Shown here in pieces: positions 1 through 5,284 of a stretch of 5,662 nt of DNA. The position numbers and the translations under genes were made by a program. The stretch's first letter is position 1. Each line of letters starts with the position of its first letter. The notes under the pieces were generated by a model. It was not told the DNA's origin. It made no database searches and was given only the letters and a program-made list of their open reading frames with translations. The stretch is from an uncultured Clostridia bacterium (GTDB lineage: Bacteria > Bacillota > Clostridia > HGM11514). The stretch spans positions 1 through 5,662 of the forward strand of contig CAKSSZ010000110.1 of the NCBI GenBank assembly GCA_934489915.1. The letters run 5' to 3'.

Positions 1-991
1 TCTCCTGGCAGCAGTATTCCAGCCAAAGAGCATTGGGCGTTGCGGCAATCACCTGCAAAGAAGCGCTCATCAAAATACCCGTTTTAAAGGCGTGAGGAAT
101 CACCGGAATCTTATGCAAGTAAGCCATATCAATCACCTTTTTGGCAATGGTGATACCGCCGCAGCGGCTGATGTCAGGCTGAATAATATCAATGCCGCAA
201 CCGGCGATCAGCTCGTTAAATTCAAACATGGTGCCTACTTCTTCCCCGGCGGAAATTCTCATATTTACGCTTTGGCATAACCGCTTATAGGCTTCTAAAT
301 CGTCGGGCTTAAAGGGTTCTTCTACCCAATATACATTTTCCTGCTCAAAAGCATTGCACAGGCGAATGGCAGTTTTCACGTCCCGCCATACCATGCCGAT
401 ATCAATCATCAGCTGGGGCTTGTCTCCCATAGCTTTGCGGCATTGGTGCACCAGCTCCAGATCCCGCCGGTCAGATTGTCCCAGCGCTCCCCATCCAAAC
501 TTAATCCCGGTGTAGCCCTGAGGCAGATAGGTATCTGCAATCCGTTTGATTTCATCCTCGTTATCCGGCATTAACACGCTGCAATAAGCGGGAATCTTAT
601 CCCGAAAAGCGCCGCCTAACAGCTTATGCACCGGCAAACCCAGTTTTTTCCCCAAAATGTCCCAGATAGCCATATCAATTCCGCTCATGGCATGAATAGC
701 AACGCTGCGCCGACCGTAATAATAGCACAGCTCGTACATTTTGTACCAGATTTTTTCCACGTCAAAGGGGTCTTCCCCAACCACCACATCCCGCAATCCC
801 ATGCAGACCATGTGAGAGGTTTTGGCTTCCACAATTGCTTTGACCACATAAGGGGAGGAATCCACCTCGCCGATCCCGGTAATGCCTTCATCGGTCATGA
901 CCTGAATCACAACCGTATCCTGGCTGCCATCGCCGATGATGCTGATCTCCGGCTGTTTCACAATTGTTGCTTTTACATCTGTAATAATCAT
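1..991 (-). CDS. Enolase-superfamily (mandelate racemase/muconate lactonizing type) sugar-acid dehydratase or racemase, 3' end cut by the window
   Basis: The gene reads leftward from ATG 989-991 and stays open for 330 codons to the window edge, so the C-terminus is missing. The N-terminal capping domain is followed by a beta/alpha barrel. Visible barrel-strand-end residues are K164 in the IKFGWG stretch, D197 (MIDIG), the EEP pair 224-225, E250 (SAGEE), D273 (QPDIS), H300 (IPHAF) and E325. The D273-H300 spacing of 27 equals the Asp-His dyad of mandelate racemase (D270-H297), and the metal ligands D197, E224 and E250 fall where that enzyme has D195, E221 and E247. The usual KxK motif is K-F-G here, so the second lysine is absent. 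Known members abstract the alpha proton of a carboxylate using Mg2+; most with a His-Asp dyad act on aldonates or aldarates. Cytoplasmic, with no signal peptide. The AGGAG ribosome site (999-1003) overlaps the stop of the upstream gene, which suggests translational coupling. Substrate and the choice between dehydration and racemisation are unknown. Confidence 0.93.
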   Translation of the reverse strand, partial: MIITDVKATIVKQPEISIIGDGSQDTVVIQVMTDEGITGIGEVDSSPYVVKAIVEAKTSHMVCMGLRDVVVGEDPFDVEKIWYKMYELCYYYGRRSVAIHAMSGIDMAIWDILGKKLGLPVHKLLGGAFRDKIPAYCSVLMPDNEDEIKRIADTYLPQGYTGIKFGWGALGQSDRRDLELVHQCRKAMGDKPQLMIDIGMVWRDVKTAIRLCNAFEQENVYWVEEPFKPDDLEAYKRLCQSVNMRISAGEEVGTMFEFNELIAGCGIDIIQPDISRCGGITIAKKVIDMAYLHKIPVIPHAFKTGILMSASLQVIAATPNALWLEYCCQE

Positions 992-1001
992 TGTTCTGCT
1001 C

Positions 1002-2318
1002 CTATTCTATGGTAATGGATTTTATCACACCGTATCCCGTGCCGCCCCGAGGGGTGGTGTTGGGGTAATCAGCGTTTACTTTCATGTGGACTTCACGGGT
1101 GAGAGCGGTCGGGTCTGTCACCTGCTCTCCGGCAAACCGAATGTTTCTAAAATGCAGGTCGTCCGCCGTACAAATCGCATCCGGGTCAAATACCTCTCCC
1201 CATTTTTCAGGATCTTCCGAGCCGTTCTTCCAAACCGCCGAAAGGGGTCCCACATTCATCAGGCAAACATCCAGCGCACGGCATTCTTCCAAGGTGTTGT
1301 CTACCGAAATATCCTCTAAATACAGTCCCTTCACATCGGCACAAACCTCAACCATACTCTTGACCGGCAATCCATTCAAGCCCTCCGAGGTCACCCGCAG
1401 GAAGGAAATATCCTTCAAATGTACATCTTCAATCACACCCACCGTACCGGACACATCATGAATCCCGCAGATGGCGTTTGCAATATTAGGCTGAGCATAT
1501 AATTTAAAGGTATAAATGCCGGAAATATGCTCCAATACGCAGCTGCGGATGTCGCAATCCACCTTTTCGCCGTTCTTAAACAGCTTTTGCCCCGGCAGCA
1601 GCCGCAGCTCATTGTTGTTGCTTTTCACATCTTCTACCACAACGTGGTCAATGGTGCCGAAGGTGATGGCTGAGGTATACCAATCCCAAGCGTTTAACGC
1701 CACCATATCGTCTCCCATATTTTCACCGGTCAGCTGACGGATAACTCCATAACTTGCCGGCCCGTTCACATGTACCCCATCCTTATGCTGCTCCAAAAAA
1801 TGAATTCGTTCCACGGTAAAGTCCTTGCAGTCACTCAGCTGAATTCCATAGGAAACAGAATCCCAGATGGTCAAATCCAAAACCGCCGACTGCTCTACGC
1901 AGCAAAAAATAATGTTCCCTAAGGCGCCCTGTACCGAATTTTCCCGGTCAACGCCGGCACGTACCTGATCAGAGGTTTTCCAAACGCCCCCCCGAACGCT
2001 GATGTTCCGATCCCGCACACCGTCGGGCATATGCTCTGCGCCGGACTGAATATGTTCGTTGCGTACCAAACAAGCATAATTCCCTTCACATTGGGTAATC
2101 ACCTGGTTTTTTGCCACCTTCAAGTGGTGATTGGATCGCAAAATAATTGGTTCATCCAGTAAGATCGGCTTTCCCGTATCCGGAATTTCCACCGATTCAT
2201 GCGCCTCTAACGCATTCTGAATCGCCGCTCTCGTAATCTCCCCGGAAAGCAGAAACCATTCTTCTTTTTGTTTCACCGGGACAATCGCCGATAAAATCTC
2301 CTGTTTTAATCCATTCAT
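1002..2318 (-). CDS. Cytoplasmic right-handed parallel beta-helix protein, distantly GH28 (polygalacturonase)-like
   Basis: This 438-residue protein has no signal peptide or membrane segment. From about residue 100 to 400 it shows the short repeating strands of a right-handed beta-helix (for example RNISVRGG, KDFTVERIHF, DHVVVEDV, KGLYLEDISV). The centre resembles GH28: DGVHVNGP with D180 corresponds to the NTD aspartate, and MGDDMVALN with D203/D204 corresponds to the GDD pair. FKLYAQP with K272 may correspond to the RIK lysine. The GHG histidine is not recognisable; that coil reads NNNELRLLPG (235-243). GH28 enzymes hydrolyse alpha-galacturonide or rhamnogalacturonide bonds and are usually secreted; this one would act inside the cell on imported oligosaccharides. 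It begins 6 bases after the gntR stop, with AAAGGA (2329-2334) inside the gntR end as ribosome site, and ends 10 bases before the enolase-family gene. A lyase, an isomerase or a non-catalytic role remain possible. The fold assignment is firm; the activity is inference. Confidence 0.85.
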   Translation of the reverse strand: MNGLKQEILSAIVPVKQKEEWFLLSGEITRAAIQNALEAHESVEIPDTGKPILLDEPIILRSNHHLKVAKNQVITQCEGNYACLVRNEHIQSGAEHMPDGVRDRNISVRGGVWKTSDQVRAGVDRENSVQGALGNIIFCCVEQSAVLDLTIWDSVSYGIQLSDCKDFTVERIHFLEQHKDGVHVNGPASYGVIRQLTGENMGDDMVALNAWDWYTSAITFGTIDHVVVEDVKSNNNELRLLPGQKLFKNGEKVDCDIRSCVLEHISGIYTFKLYAQPNIANAICGIHDVSGTVGVIEDVHLKDISFLRVTSEGLNGLPVKSMVEVCADVKGLYLEDISVDNTLEECRALDVCLMNVGPLSAVWKNGSEDPEKWGEVFDPDAICTADDLHFRNIRFAGEQVTDPTALTREVHMKVNADYPNTTPRGGTGYGVIKSITIE

Positions 2319-2324
2319 AGCTCT

Positions 2325-2966
2325 CTATTCCTTTCTGAATTTTTTCACAGATAACAATCTGGCTTCCTCAATATGCGATGCCAGCTCTTCAATGGCTCGG
2401 CTGTCCCCATTGAACAACCGCCGGGCAATTTTTAAATGACGGTCTGTAAAAAACACAGCTAAATCGCCGGAAACCAATAAGTTTACTGAAAACAGCTCTC
2501 TCATTAAAGGATGAAAGGTATGCCAGGTCTGCATCAGCGCTTTGTTCCCGCTTAAGGAAACCAAGGCAGCGTGGAAAGCCTCATCCGAATCGAAAAAGCC
2601 CTCGGATGAATCCGTTTCCGCCTGATCCAACACCTTCAGCAACGGAGAAATGTCATGGGTTGCGTGCTTTAAAAACTGTTCTGCGGCGCTGCATTCCACA
2701 TAGGAACGAAGCCTGTATAAATTGTTTACATCCTCCTCTGTCAGCAAAGAAATGTTTTTGGTTCCGTTGGCATGGAGAGTTACCAGTCCCTCCTGCTCCA
2801 ACACAGCCAATGCCCCCCGTAAAGCTGCCCGGCTGCAAGAATAAGCCTGGGCAAACGCAATCTCCGTAACCGGTGCGCCGTCCTCCAGCGTTCCCATTAC
2901 AATATCCCGCCTGAGCGCCTGCAGCACCGGCTGAACCGTGCCGCTCCGTTTTACTGTATTTCTCAT
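2325..2966 (-). CDS. GntR-family transcriptional regulator, FadR/FCD subfamily
   Basis: The protein has 213 residues from ATG 2964-2966. An N-terminal winged helix-turn-helix (about 12-72) matches the family pattern: LRRDIVMGTLEDG, TEIAFAQAYSCSRAALRGAL, LEQEGLV. A C-terminal all-helical FCD domain follows (about 78-205). Its metal site is visible as D128-x3-H132, H177 and H198; the 45- and 21-residue gaps between histidines are typical of metal-containing FCD effector domains. Such proteins are usually repressors released by a carboxylated metabolite. It is the first gene of the operon and almost certainly autoregulated through the palindrome overlapping its promoter. The frame stays open upstream to a TTG at 3030-3032. 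The ATG is preferred because AAGGGGA (2973-2979) lies 6 bases before it and because the TTG lies upstream of the -10 box and could not be transcribed from this promoter. The effector is unknown, probably a sugar acid handled by the downstream enzymes. Confidence 0.93.
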   Translation of the reverse strand: MRNTVKRSGTVQPVLQALRRDIVMGTLEDGAPVTEIAFAQAYSCSRAALRGALAVLEQEGLVTLHANGTKNISLLTEEDVNNLYRLRSYVECSAAEQFLKHATHDISPLLKVLDQAETDSSEGFFDSDEAFHAALVSLSGNKALMQTWHTFHPLMRELFSVNLLVSGDLAVFFTDRHLKIARRLFNGDSRAIEELASHIEEARLLSVKKFRKE

Positions 2967-3000
2967 TTCTAATCCCCTTCTTTCGCATTGCTCTATCTTT

Positions 3001-3029
3001 ATTATACCGCAGCTTTTTTCAATTGTCAA
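3001..3029 (-). promoter_or_regulatory. Sigma-A promoter of the gntR operon
   Basis: Read on the minus strand, the -35 box is TTGACA (3024-3029), the spacer is 17 bases and the -10 box is TATAAT (3001-3006). All three match the consensus exactly. The expected start is near 2994, giving a leader of about 28 bases with AAGGGGA before the ATG. The -35 box lies wholly inside the left half of the 34-bp palindrome, so a bound repressor would exclude RNA polymerase. Confidence 0.92.
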
Positions 3030-3054
3030 CAATTTTTAAAAATTGTTGACAATT
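3021..3054. promoter_or_regulatory. Perfect 34-bp palindrome: double GntR/FadR-type operator
   Basis: Bases 3021-3054 equal their own reverse complement at every position. The left half begins AATTGTCAACAATT (3021-3034) and the right half ends AATTGTTGACAATT (3041-3054). Each 14-mer is itself a near-palindrome (AATTGT-CA-ACAATT). That fits the TNGT-Nx-ACNA pattern known for FadR-subfamily regulators and resembles UxuR/ExuR/LldR-type operators. The two site centres are 20 bp apart, about two helical turns, so two dimers would bind nearly the same face of the DNA. The site covers the -35 box of the gntR promoter and ends 21 bp before the -35 of the divergent ttcA promoter. Assignment to the adjacent GntR protein is inference from position and pattern. 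Confidence 0.85.
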
Positions 3055-3075
3055 TTTTTTGCAACAAAATAAAGC

Positions 3076-3104
3076 TTGCTTTTTCCGGGAAAATCCTGTA
3101 TAAT
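3076..3104 (+). promoter_or_regulatory. Sigma-A promoter for ttcA-galU
   Basis: The -35 box is TTGCTT (3076-3081), the spacer is 17 bases and the -10 box is a perfect TATAAT (3099-3104). The expected start is near 3111, about 40 bases ahead of the TTG start codon. The promoter lies outside the palindrome, so strict control by the GntR protein is less likely than for the leftward operon. Confidence 0.8.
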
Positions 3105-3151
3105 AGAATGGAACTGACAATGTGCATTTATAGGAAAGGGGAGACTGACGT

Positions 3152-3898
3152 TTGAAGCATTTATTAAGCTGTGTGCGCCGCTGCATGGAGGATTATGCTA
3201 TGATTCAGCCCGGCGACCGGGTTGCCGTAGGAGTATCCGGCGGGAAGGATTCTTTGGTATTGCTCTGCGCACTGGCACGGCTGCGTACCTTCTACCCCAT
3301 CCCCTTTGAAGTAGAAGCAATCACGTTGGATATGGGCTTTCCGGGATGTGATTTTTCCGGAATTCAGGCATTGTGTGACCGGTTGGAGGTTCCCTATACC
3401 GTCATTCAAACAGACATTGCTCCCGTGATTTTTGATATTCGCAAGGAGGATAACCCCTGTTCCCTCTGTGCTAAAATGCGCCGGGGGGCGCTCCATGACG
3501 CCGCTCTGCAAAAAAATTGCAGAACCGTTGCTTTGGGGCATCATTTTGACGATACGGTAGAAACCTTTTTCCTCAGTCTCTTTTACGAGGGGCGCATCAA
3601 TTGTTACTCGCCCGTCACCTATCTGGATCGGAAGGGGATCACCCTCATCCGCCCCATGCTATACATGAAGGAACAGGAAATCATACGTTTAAAAAATAAA
3701 AATGAACTGCCCGTGGTACACAATCCCTGCACGGCAGACGGGTACACTAAGCGGCAGTATATCAAAGAAATGCTGGCAAAGCTGGAAGGGGAAAATCCGG
3801 GGCTGCGGGATCGGCTCTTTGGTGCCGTTCAACGCTCCGCCCTCCCCGGCTGGCAGCCTGTCAGAATAGAAAAAAGGAGGAAATCCCATGAAGGTTAA
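3152..3898 (+). CDS. ttcA: TtcA-family tRNA cytidine(32) 2-sulfurtransferase (PP-loop ATPase)
   Basis: The product is 248 residues, shorter than the roughly 310 of E. coli TtcA. The PP-loop SGGKDS is at 29-34 and binds ATP to adenylate the target cytidine. C103 and C106 (PCSLC) and C193 (HNPC) match the three cysteines that hold the oxygen-sensitive [4Fe-4S] cluster in TtcA; their spacing relative to the PP-loop is close to the E. coli enzyme. GHHFDD (129-134) is another family signature. TtcA thiolates C32 of certain tRNAs in the cytoplasm. The start is TTG 3152-3154, chosen because AAGGGGAG (3136-3143) lies 8 bases ahead and the next in-frame ATG (residue 12) has no such site. The 3' end overlaps galU by 11 bases, so the two genes are cotranscribed. 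Clostridial TtcA-like proteins are less studied, and a related thiolation target cannot be excluded. Confidence 0.85.
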   Translation: MKHLLSCVRRCMEDYAMIQPGDRVAVGVSGGKDSLVLLCALARLRTFYPIPFEVEAITLDMGFPGCDFSGIQALCDRLEVPYTVIQTDIAPVIFDIRKEDNPCSLCAKMRRGALHDAALQKNCRTVALGHHFDDTVETFFLSLFYEGRINCYSPVTYLDRKGITLIRPMLYMKEQEIIRLKNKNELPVVHNPCTADGYTKRQYIKEMLAKLEGENPGLRDRLFGAVQRSALPGWQPVRIEKRRKSHEG

Positions 3899-4754
3899 AA
3901 AAGCCGTCATCCCTGCTGCGGGGTTAGGAACCCGCTTTTTACCCGCCACTAAGGCGCAGCCCAAAGAAATGCTGCCCATTGTGGACAAGCCTACCATCCA
4001 GTATATTATTGAGGAAGCGGTACAGTCCGGCATTGAAGACATTATCATTGTGACCGGCCGCAGCAAGCGTGCCATAGAAGATCATTTTGACAAATCCTAT
4101 GAACTGGAGGCGGAGCTGTCCAAAGGGCATAAAGAAGAATTGCTGAAAATTGTGCAGGATATTTCCCACATGGCAAATATTTATTATATTCGTCAAAAGG
4201 AACCCTTGGGGCTGGGGCATGCCATCCATTGCGCCAAAACCTTTGTAGGGGATGAGCCTTTCGCCGTATTGCTGGGAGACGATGTGGTAGACGCCCCTCA
4301 AAAGCCCTGCTTAAAACAAATGATGGAGGTATTTGATCAGTATCAAACCTCTATATTAGGAGTACAAACCGTACCAAAGCAGGAAACAAACAAATACGGT
4401 ATCATAGCCGGTCAGCCCGTGGCGGAGCGGATTTATAAGGTGGATACCATGGTGGAAAAACCTCCCGTGGAGGAAGCCCCTTCCAATGTGGCCATTTTGG
4501 GACGGTACATCATCACCCCCGGTATCTTTAATGCATTGGAACAAACGACCCCCGGCAGCGGCGGGGAAATCCAGCTGACAGACGCCCTCCTCCGCCTGGG
4601 CAAAAAAGAGTGTATCTATGCCTATGACTTTATCGGCAGACGGTATGACGTAGGAAATAAAGAAGGCTTTTTGGAAGCCACCGTAGAATTCGCTTTAAAG
4701 CGGGAGGATTTGCGGGAAGAATTCTTAGCGTATCTCAAACAATTAAAATTATAA
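3888..4754 (+). CDS. galU: UTP--glucose-1-phosphate uridylyltransferase
   Basis: This 288-residue protein has the normal length for bacterial GalU. It makes UDP-glucose and pyrophosphate from UTP and glucose-1-phosphate, supplying glycolipid, teichoic acid, capsule and galactose metabolism. Visible signatures in order are the nucleotide-binding loop GLGTRFLPATK (12-22) with PKEMLPIVDKP after it, EPLGLGHAI (105-113), LGDD (129-132) for metal and nucleotide binding, NKYGII (168-173), VEKP (189-192), GRYI (205-208), GEIQLTDAL (226-234) and DVGNKEGF (254-261). All motifs expected of an active enzyme are present. Ribosome site AAGGAGG (3874-3880) lies 7 bases before the ATG, inside the end of ttcA. 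A strong terminator starts right at the stop codon, so galU ends the transcript. Confidence 0.97.
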   Translation: MKVKKAVIPAAGLGTRFLPATKAQPKEMLPIVDKPTIQYIIEEAVQSGIEDIIIVTGRSKRAIEDHFDKSYELEAELSKGHKEELLKIVQDISHMANIYYIRQKEPLGLGHAIHCAKTFVGDEPFAVLLGDDVVDAPQKPCLKQMMEVFDQYQTSILGVQTVPKQETNKYGIIAGQPVAERIYKVDTMVEKPPVEEAPSNVAILGRYIITPGIFNALEQTTPGSGGEIQLTDALLRLGKKECIYAYDFIGRRYDVGNKEGFLEATVEFALKREDLREEFLAYLKQLKL

Positions 4755-4794
4755 AAACAATGAGTTGAGCCTTTCCGGTTCAACTCATTGTTTT
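4754..4794 (+). terminator. Intrinsic terminator after galU
   Basis: An 18-bp stem (4754-4771 with 4777-4794) closes on the 5-base loop TTTCC. The outer 15 bp are perfect (AAAACAATGAGTTGA with its complement) and only one G-U pair interrupts the inner part. The stem ends in TTTT. The left arm starts on the last base of the galU stop codon. With A and T runs on both sides it may stop transcription both ways. Confidence 0.85.
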
Positions 4795-4834
4795 ATCACC
4801 GTATGAAAAATCTAAAAAAATGTTGAAAAAAAGA

Positions 4835-4863
4835 TTGACTTTTTTTCTTGGGTGTGATATAAT
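4835..4863 (+). promoter_or_regulatory. Extended -10 promoter of tRNA-Trp
   Basis: The -35 box is TTGACT (4835-4840), the spacer is 17 bases and the -10 box is TATAAT (4858-4863), preceded by TGA to give an extended -10 (TGnTATAAT). The start would be near 4870, 13 bases ahead of the mature tRNA 5' end. This is the strength expected for a stable RNA gene. Confidence 0.9.
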
Positions 4864-4882
4864 GGTTAAGCATTGTTGAGAT

Positions 4883-4958
4883 AGGGGTATAGCTCAGTTG
4901 GTAGAGCAGTGGTCTCCAAAACCACGTGCCGAGGGTTCAAATCCTTCTGCCCCTGCCA
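4883..4958 (+). tRNA. tRNA-Trp (anticodon CCA)
   Basis: The gene is 76 bases and folds as a full cloverleaf. The acceptor strands are AGGGGTA (4883-4889) and TGCCCCT (4948-4954) with one T-G pair. The D arm is GCTC...GAGC, the anticodon stem GTGGT/ACCAC (4909-4913, 4921-4925), and the loop CTCCAAA carries anticodon CCA at 4916-4918. The T arm is GAGGG/CCTTC with loop TTCAAAT. Discriminator G4955, as in bacterial tRNA-Trp, is followed by an encoded CCA (4956-4958). It is a single-gene transcript with its own promoter and terminator. Confidence 0.98.
4936..4954 (+). repeat. 19-bp direct repeat, copy 1 (inside tRNA-Trp)
   Basis: TTCAAATCCTTCTGCCCCT runs from the start of the T loop to the last paired base of the acceptor stem. 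An identical copy lies 216 bp downstream at 5152-5170. Duplicated tRNA 3' ends are typical attachment-site footprints of integrating elements. Confidence 0.9.
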
Positions 4959-4963
4959 AAAAT

Positions 4964-4998
4964 AAAGACATCGGCAAAAGCTGGTGTCTTTGTTTTTT
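4964..4998 (+). terminator. Intrinsic terminator after tRNA-Trp
   Basis: A 12-bp stem (4964-4975 with 4980-4991, two G-U pairs) closes on the loop AAAA. It is followed by G and a six-T run (4993-4998). It starts 6 bases after the tRNA CCA end. Confidence 0.88.
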
Positions 4999-5008
4999 AC
5001 AAAAATGG

Positions 5009-5171
5009 TTGAACCCGAGGCACGTGGAACGTGCCGGGCATCGCCGCTCTGCGCTGCCGGTGGCAGAATAAGCAGGGCGGCAATGGCGCAGCGGTCAAAA
5101 TTTGGAGCGGAGCGAAAACAAATTTTGGGTACCGCAGGGGTTGCTTGCAACTTCAAATCCTTCTGCCCCTA
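5009..5171. other. GC-rich, hairpin-rich non-coding element carrying tRNA-Trp fragments
   Basis: No credible gene lies between the tRNA terminator and the terminator at 5173. Instead there is a block richer in GC than its surroundings with successive inverted repeats. They are 5014-5038 (GGCACGT/ACGTGCC, loop GGA, extended by CCC/GGG past a 2-base bulge), 5044-5094 (CCGCT and GCGC pairing with GCGC and AGCGG), 5096-5127 (CAAAATTT/AAATTTTG, 16-base loop) and 5140-5151 (GTTGC/GCAAC). The left end is a 17/19 inverted copy of tRNA bases 4922-4940, and the right end is an exact copy of tRNA bases 4936-4954. AGGGGTT (5136-5142) could also pair with TGCCCCT (5164-5170) like a shortened acceptor stem. 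It could be a dispersed miniature repeat, the scar of an element integrated at the tRNA, a decayed tRNA duplicate or a structured RNA; the sequence alone does not decide. Confidence 0.55.
5152..5170 (+). repeat. 19-bp direct repeat, copy 2 (tRNA-Trp 3' end remnant)
   Basis: This is an exact copy of tRNA-Trp bases 4936-4954. Identity stops on both sides (C instead of G before, A instead of G after), so the discriminator and CCA end are not included. The 5' half of the tRNA is not preserved apart from AGGGGT at 5136-5141. Confidence 0.9.
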
Positions 5172-5172
5172 C

Positions 5173-5204
5173 AAAAAAGGCACCGGCTTTTACCGGCGCC
5201 TTTT
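5173..5204 (-). terminator. Terminator of the leftward dehydratase gene (possibly bidirectional)
   Basis: The stem 5179-5186 with 5193-5200 closes on a 6-base loop, with A runs on the left and TTTT on the right. On the minus strand the one irregular position becomes a G-U pair, and the hairpin is followed by six T. On the plus strand the same position is an A-C mismatch. It is therefore better suited to stop leftward transcription coming from the gene that ends at 5285. Confidence 0.75.
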
Positions 5205-5284
5205 CTTGCTCATGCCTACAGCACAATTTTTCTATCATTCTGCCTTTTTGGATCCAAGCAAAGTTAGCTTTGCTCCCTTCCTGC
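5205..5284. other. 3' flank of the dehydratase gene with a small hairpin
   Basis: This stretch holds no gene. It has one 7-bp inverted repeat, AGCAAAG/CTTTGCT (5257-5263 with 5268-5274, loop TTAG), without a T run on either strand. Its role is unclear; it could protect the 3' end of the leftward mRNA. Confidence 0.4.

Noticed and set aside
626..1319. Plus-strand open frames opposite the enolase-family and beta-helix genes
   Set aside because: They are complements of well-supported coding sequence with conserved motifs, have no ribosome sites and resemble no protein family.
2967..3032. Longer gntR start at TTG 3030-3032
   Set aside because: This start lies upstream of the -10 box of the operon promoter and adds 22 residues before the normal family N-terminus; the ATG at 2964-2966 has a good ribosome site.
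3046..3074. Plus-strand promoter using the TTGACA in the right half of the palindrome
   Set aside because: The -35 is created by the symmetry of the palindrome; at 17 bases downstream the sequence is ATAAAG, a poor -10. The TTGCTT/TATAAT promoter at 3076-3104 is better.
4871..4882. Partial operator-like CATTGTTGAGAT upstream of tRNA-Trp
   Set aside because: It matches only one half of the palindromic site and the second half does not fit; expected by chance in A/T-rich DNA.
4866..5156. Minus-strand open frame of 96 codons covering the tRNA region
   Set aside because: It runs antisense through tRNA-Trp and its terminator; its peptide with GQKDLNPRHVVLETTALPTELYP is the familiar false protein obtained by translating the complement of a tRNA gene.
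5257..5274. Hairpin AGCAAAG/CTTTGCT as a terminator
   Set aside because: No T run follows on either strand and a much better terminator lies at 5173-5204.
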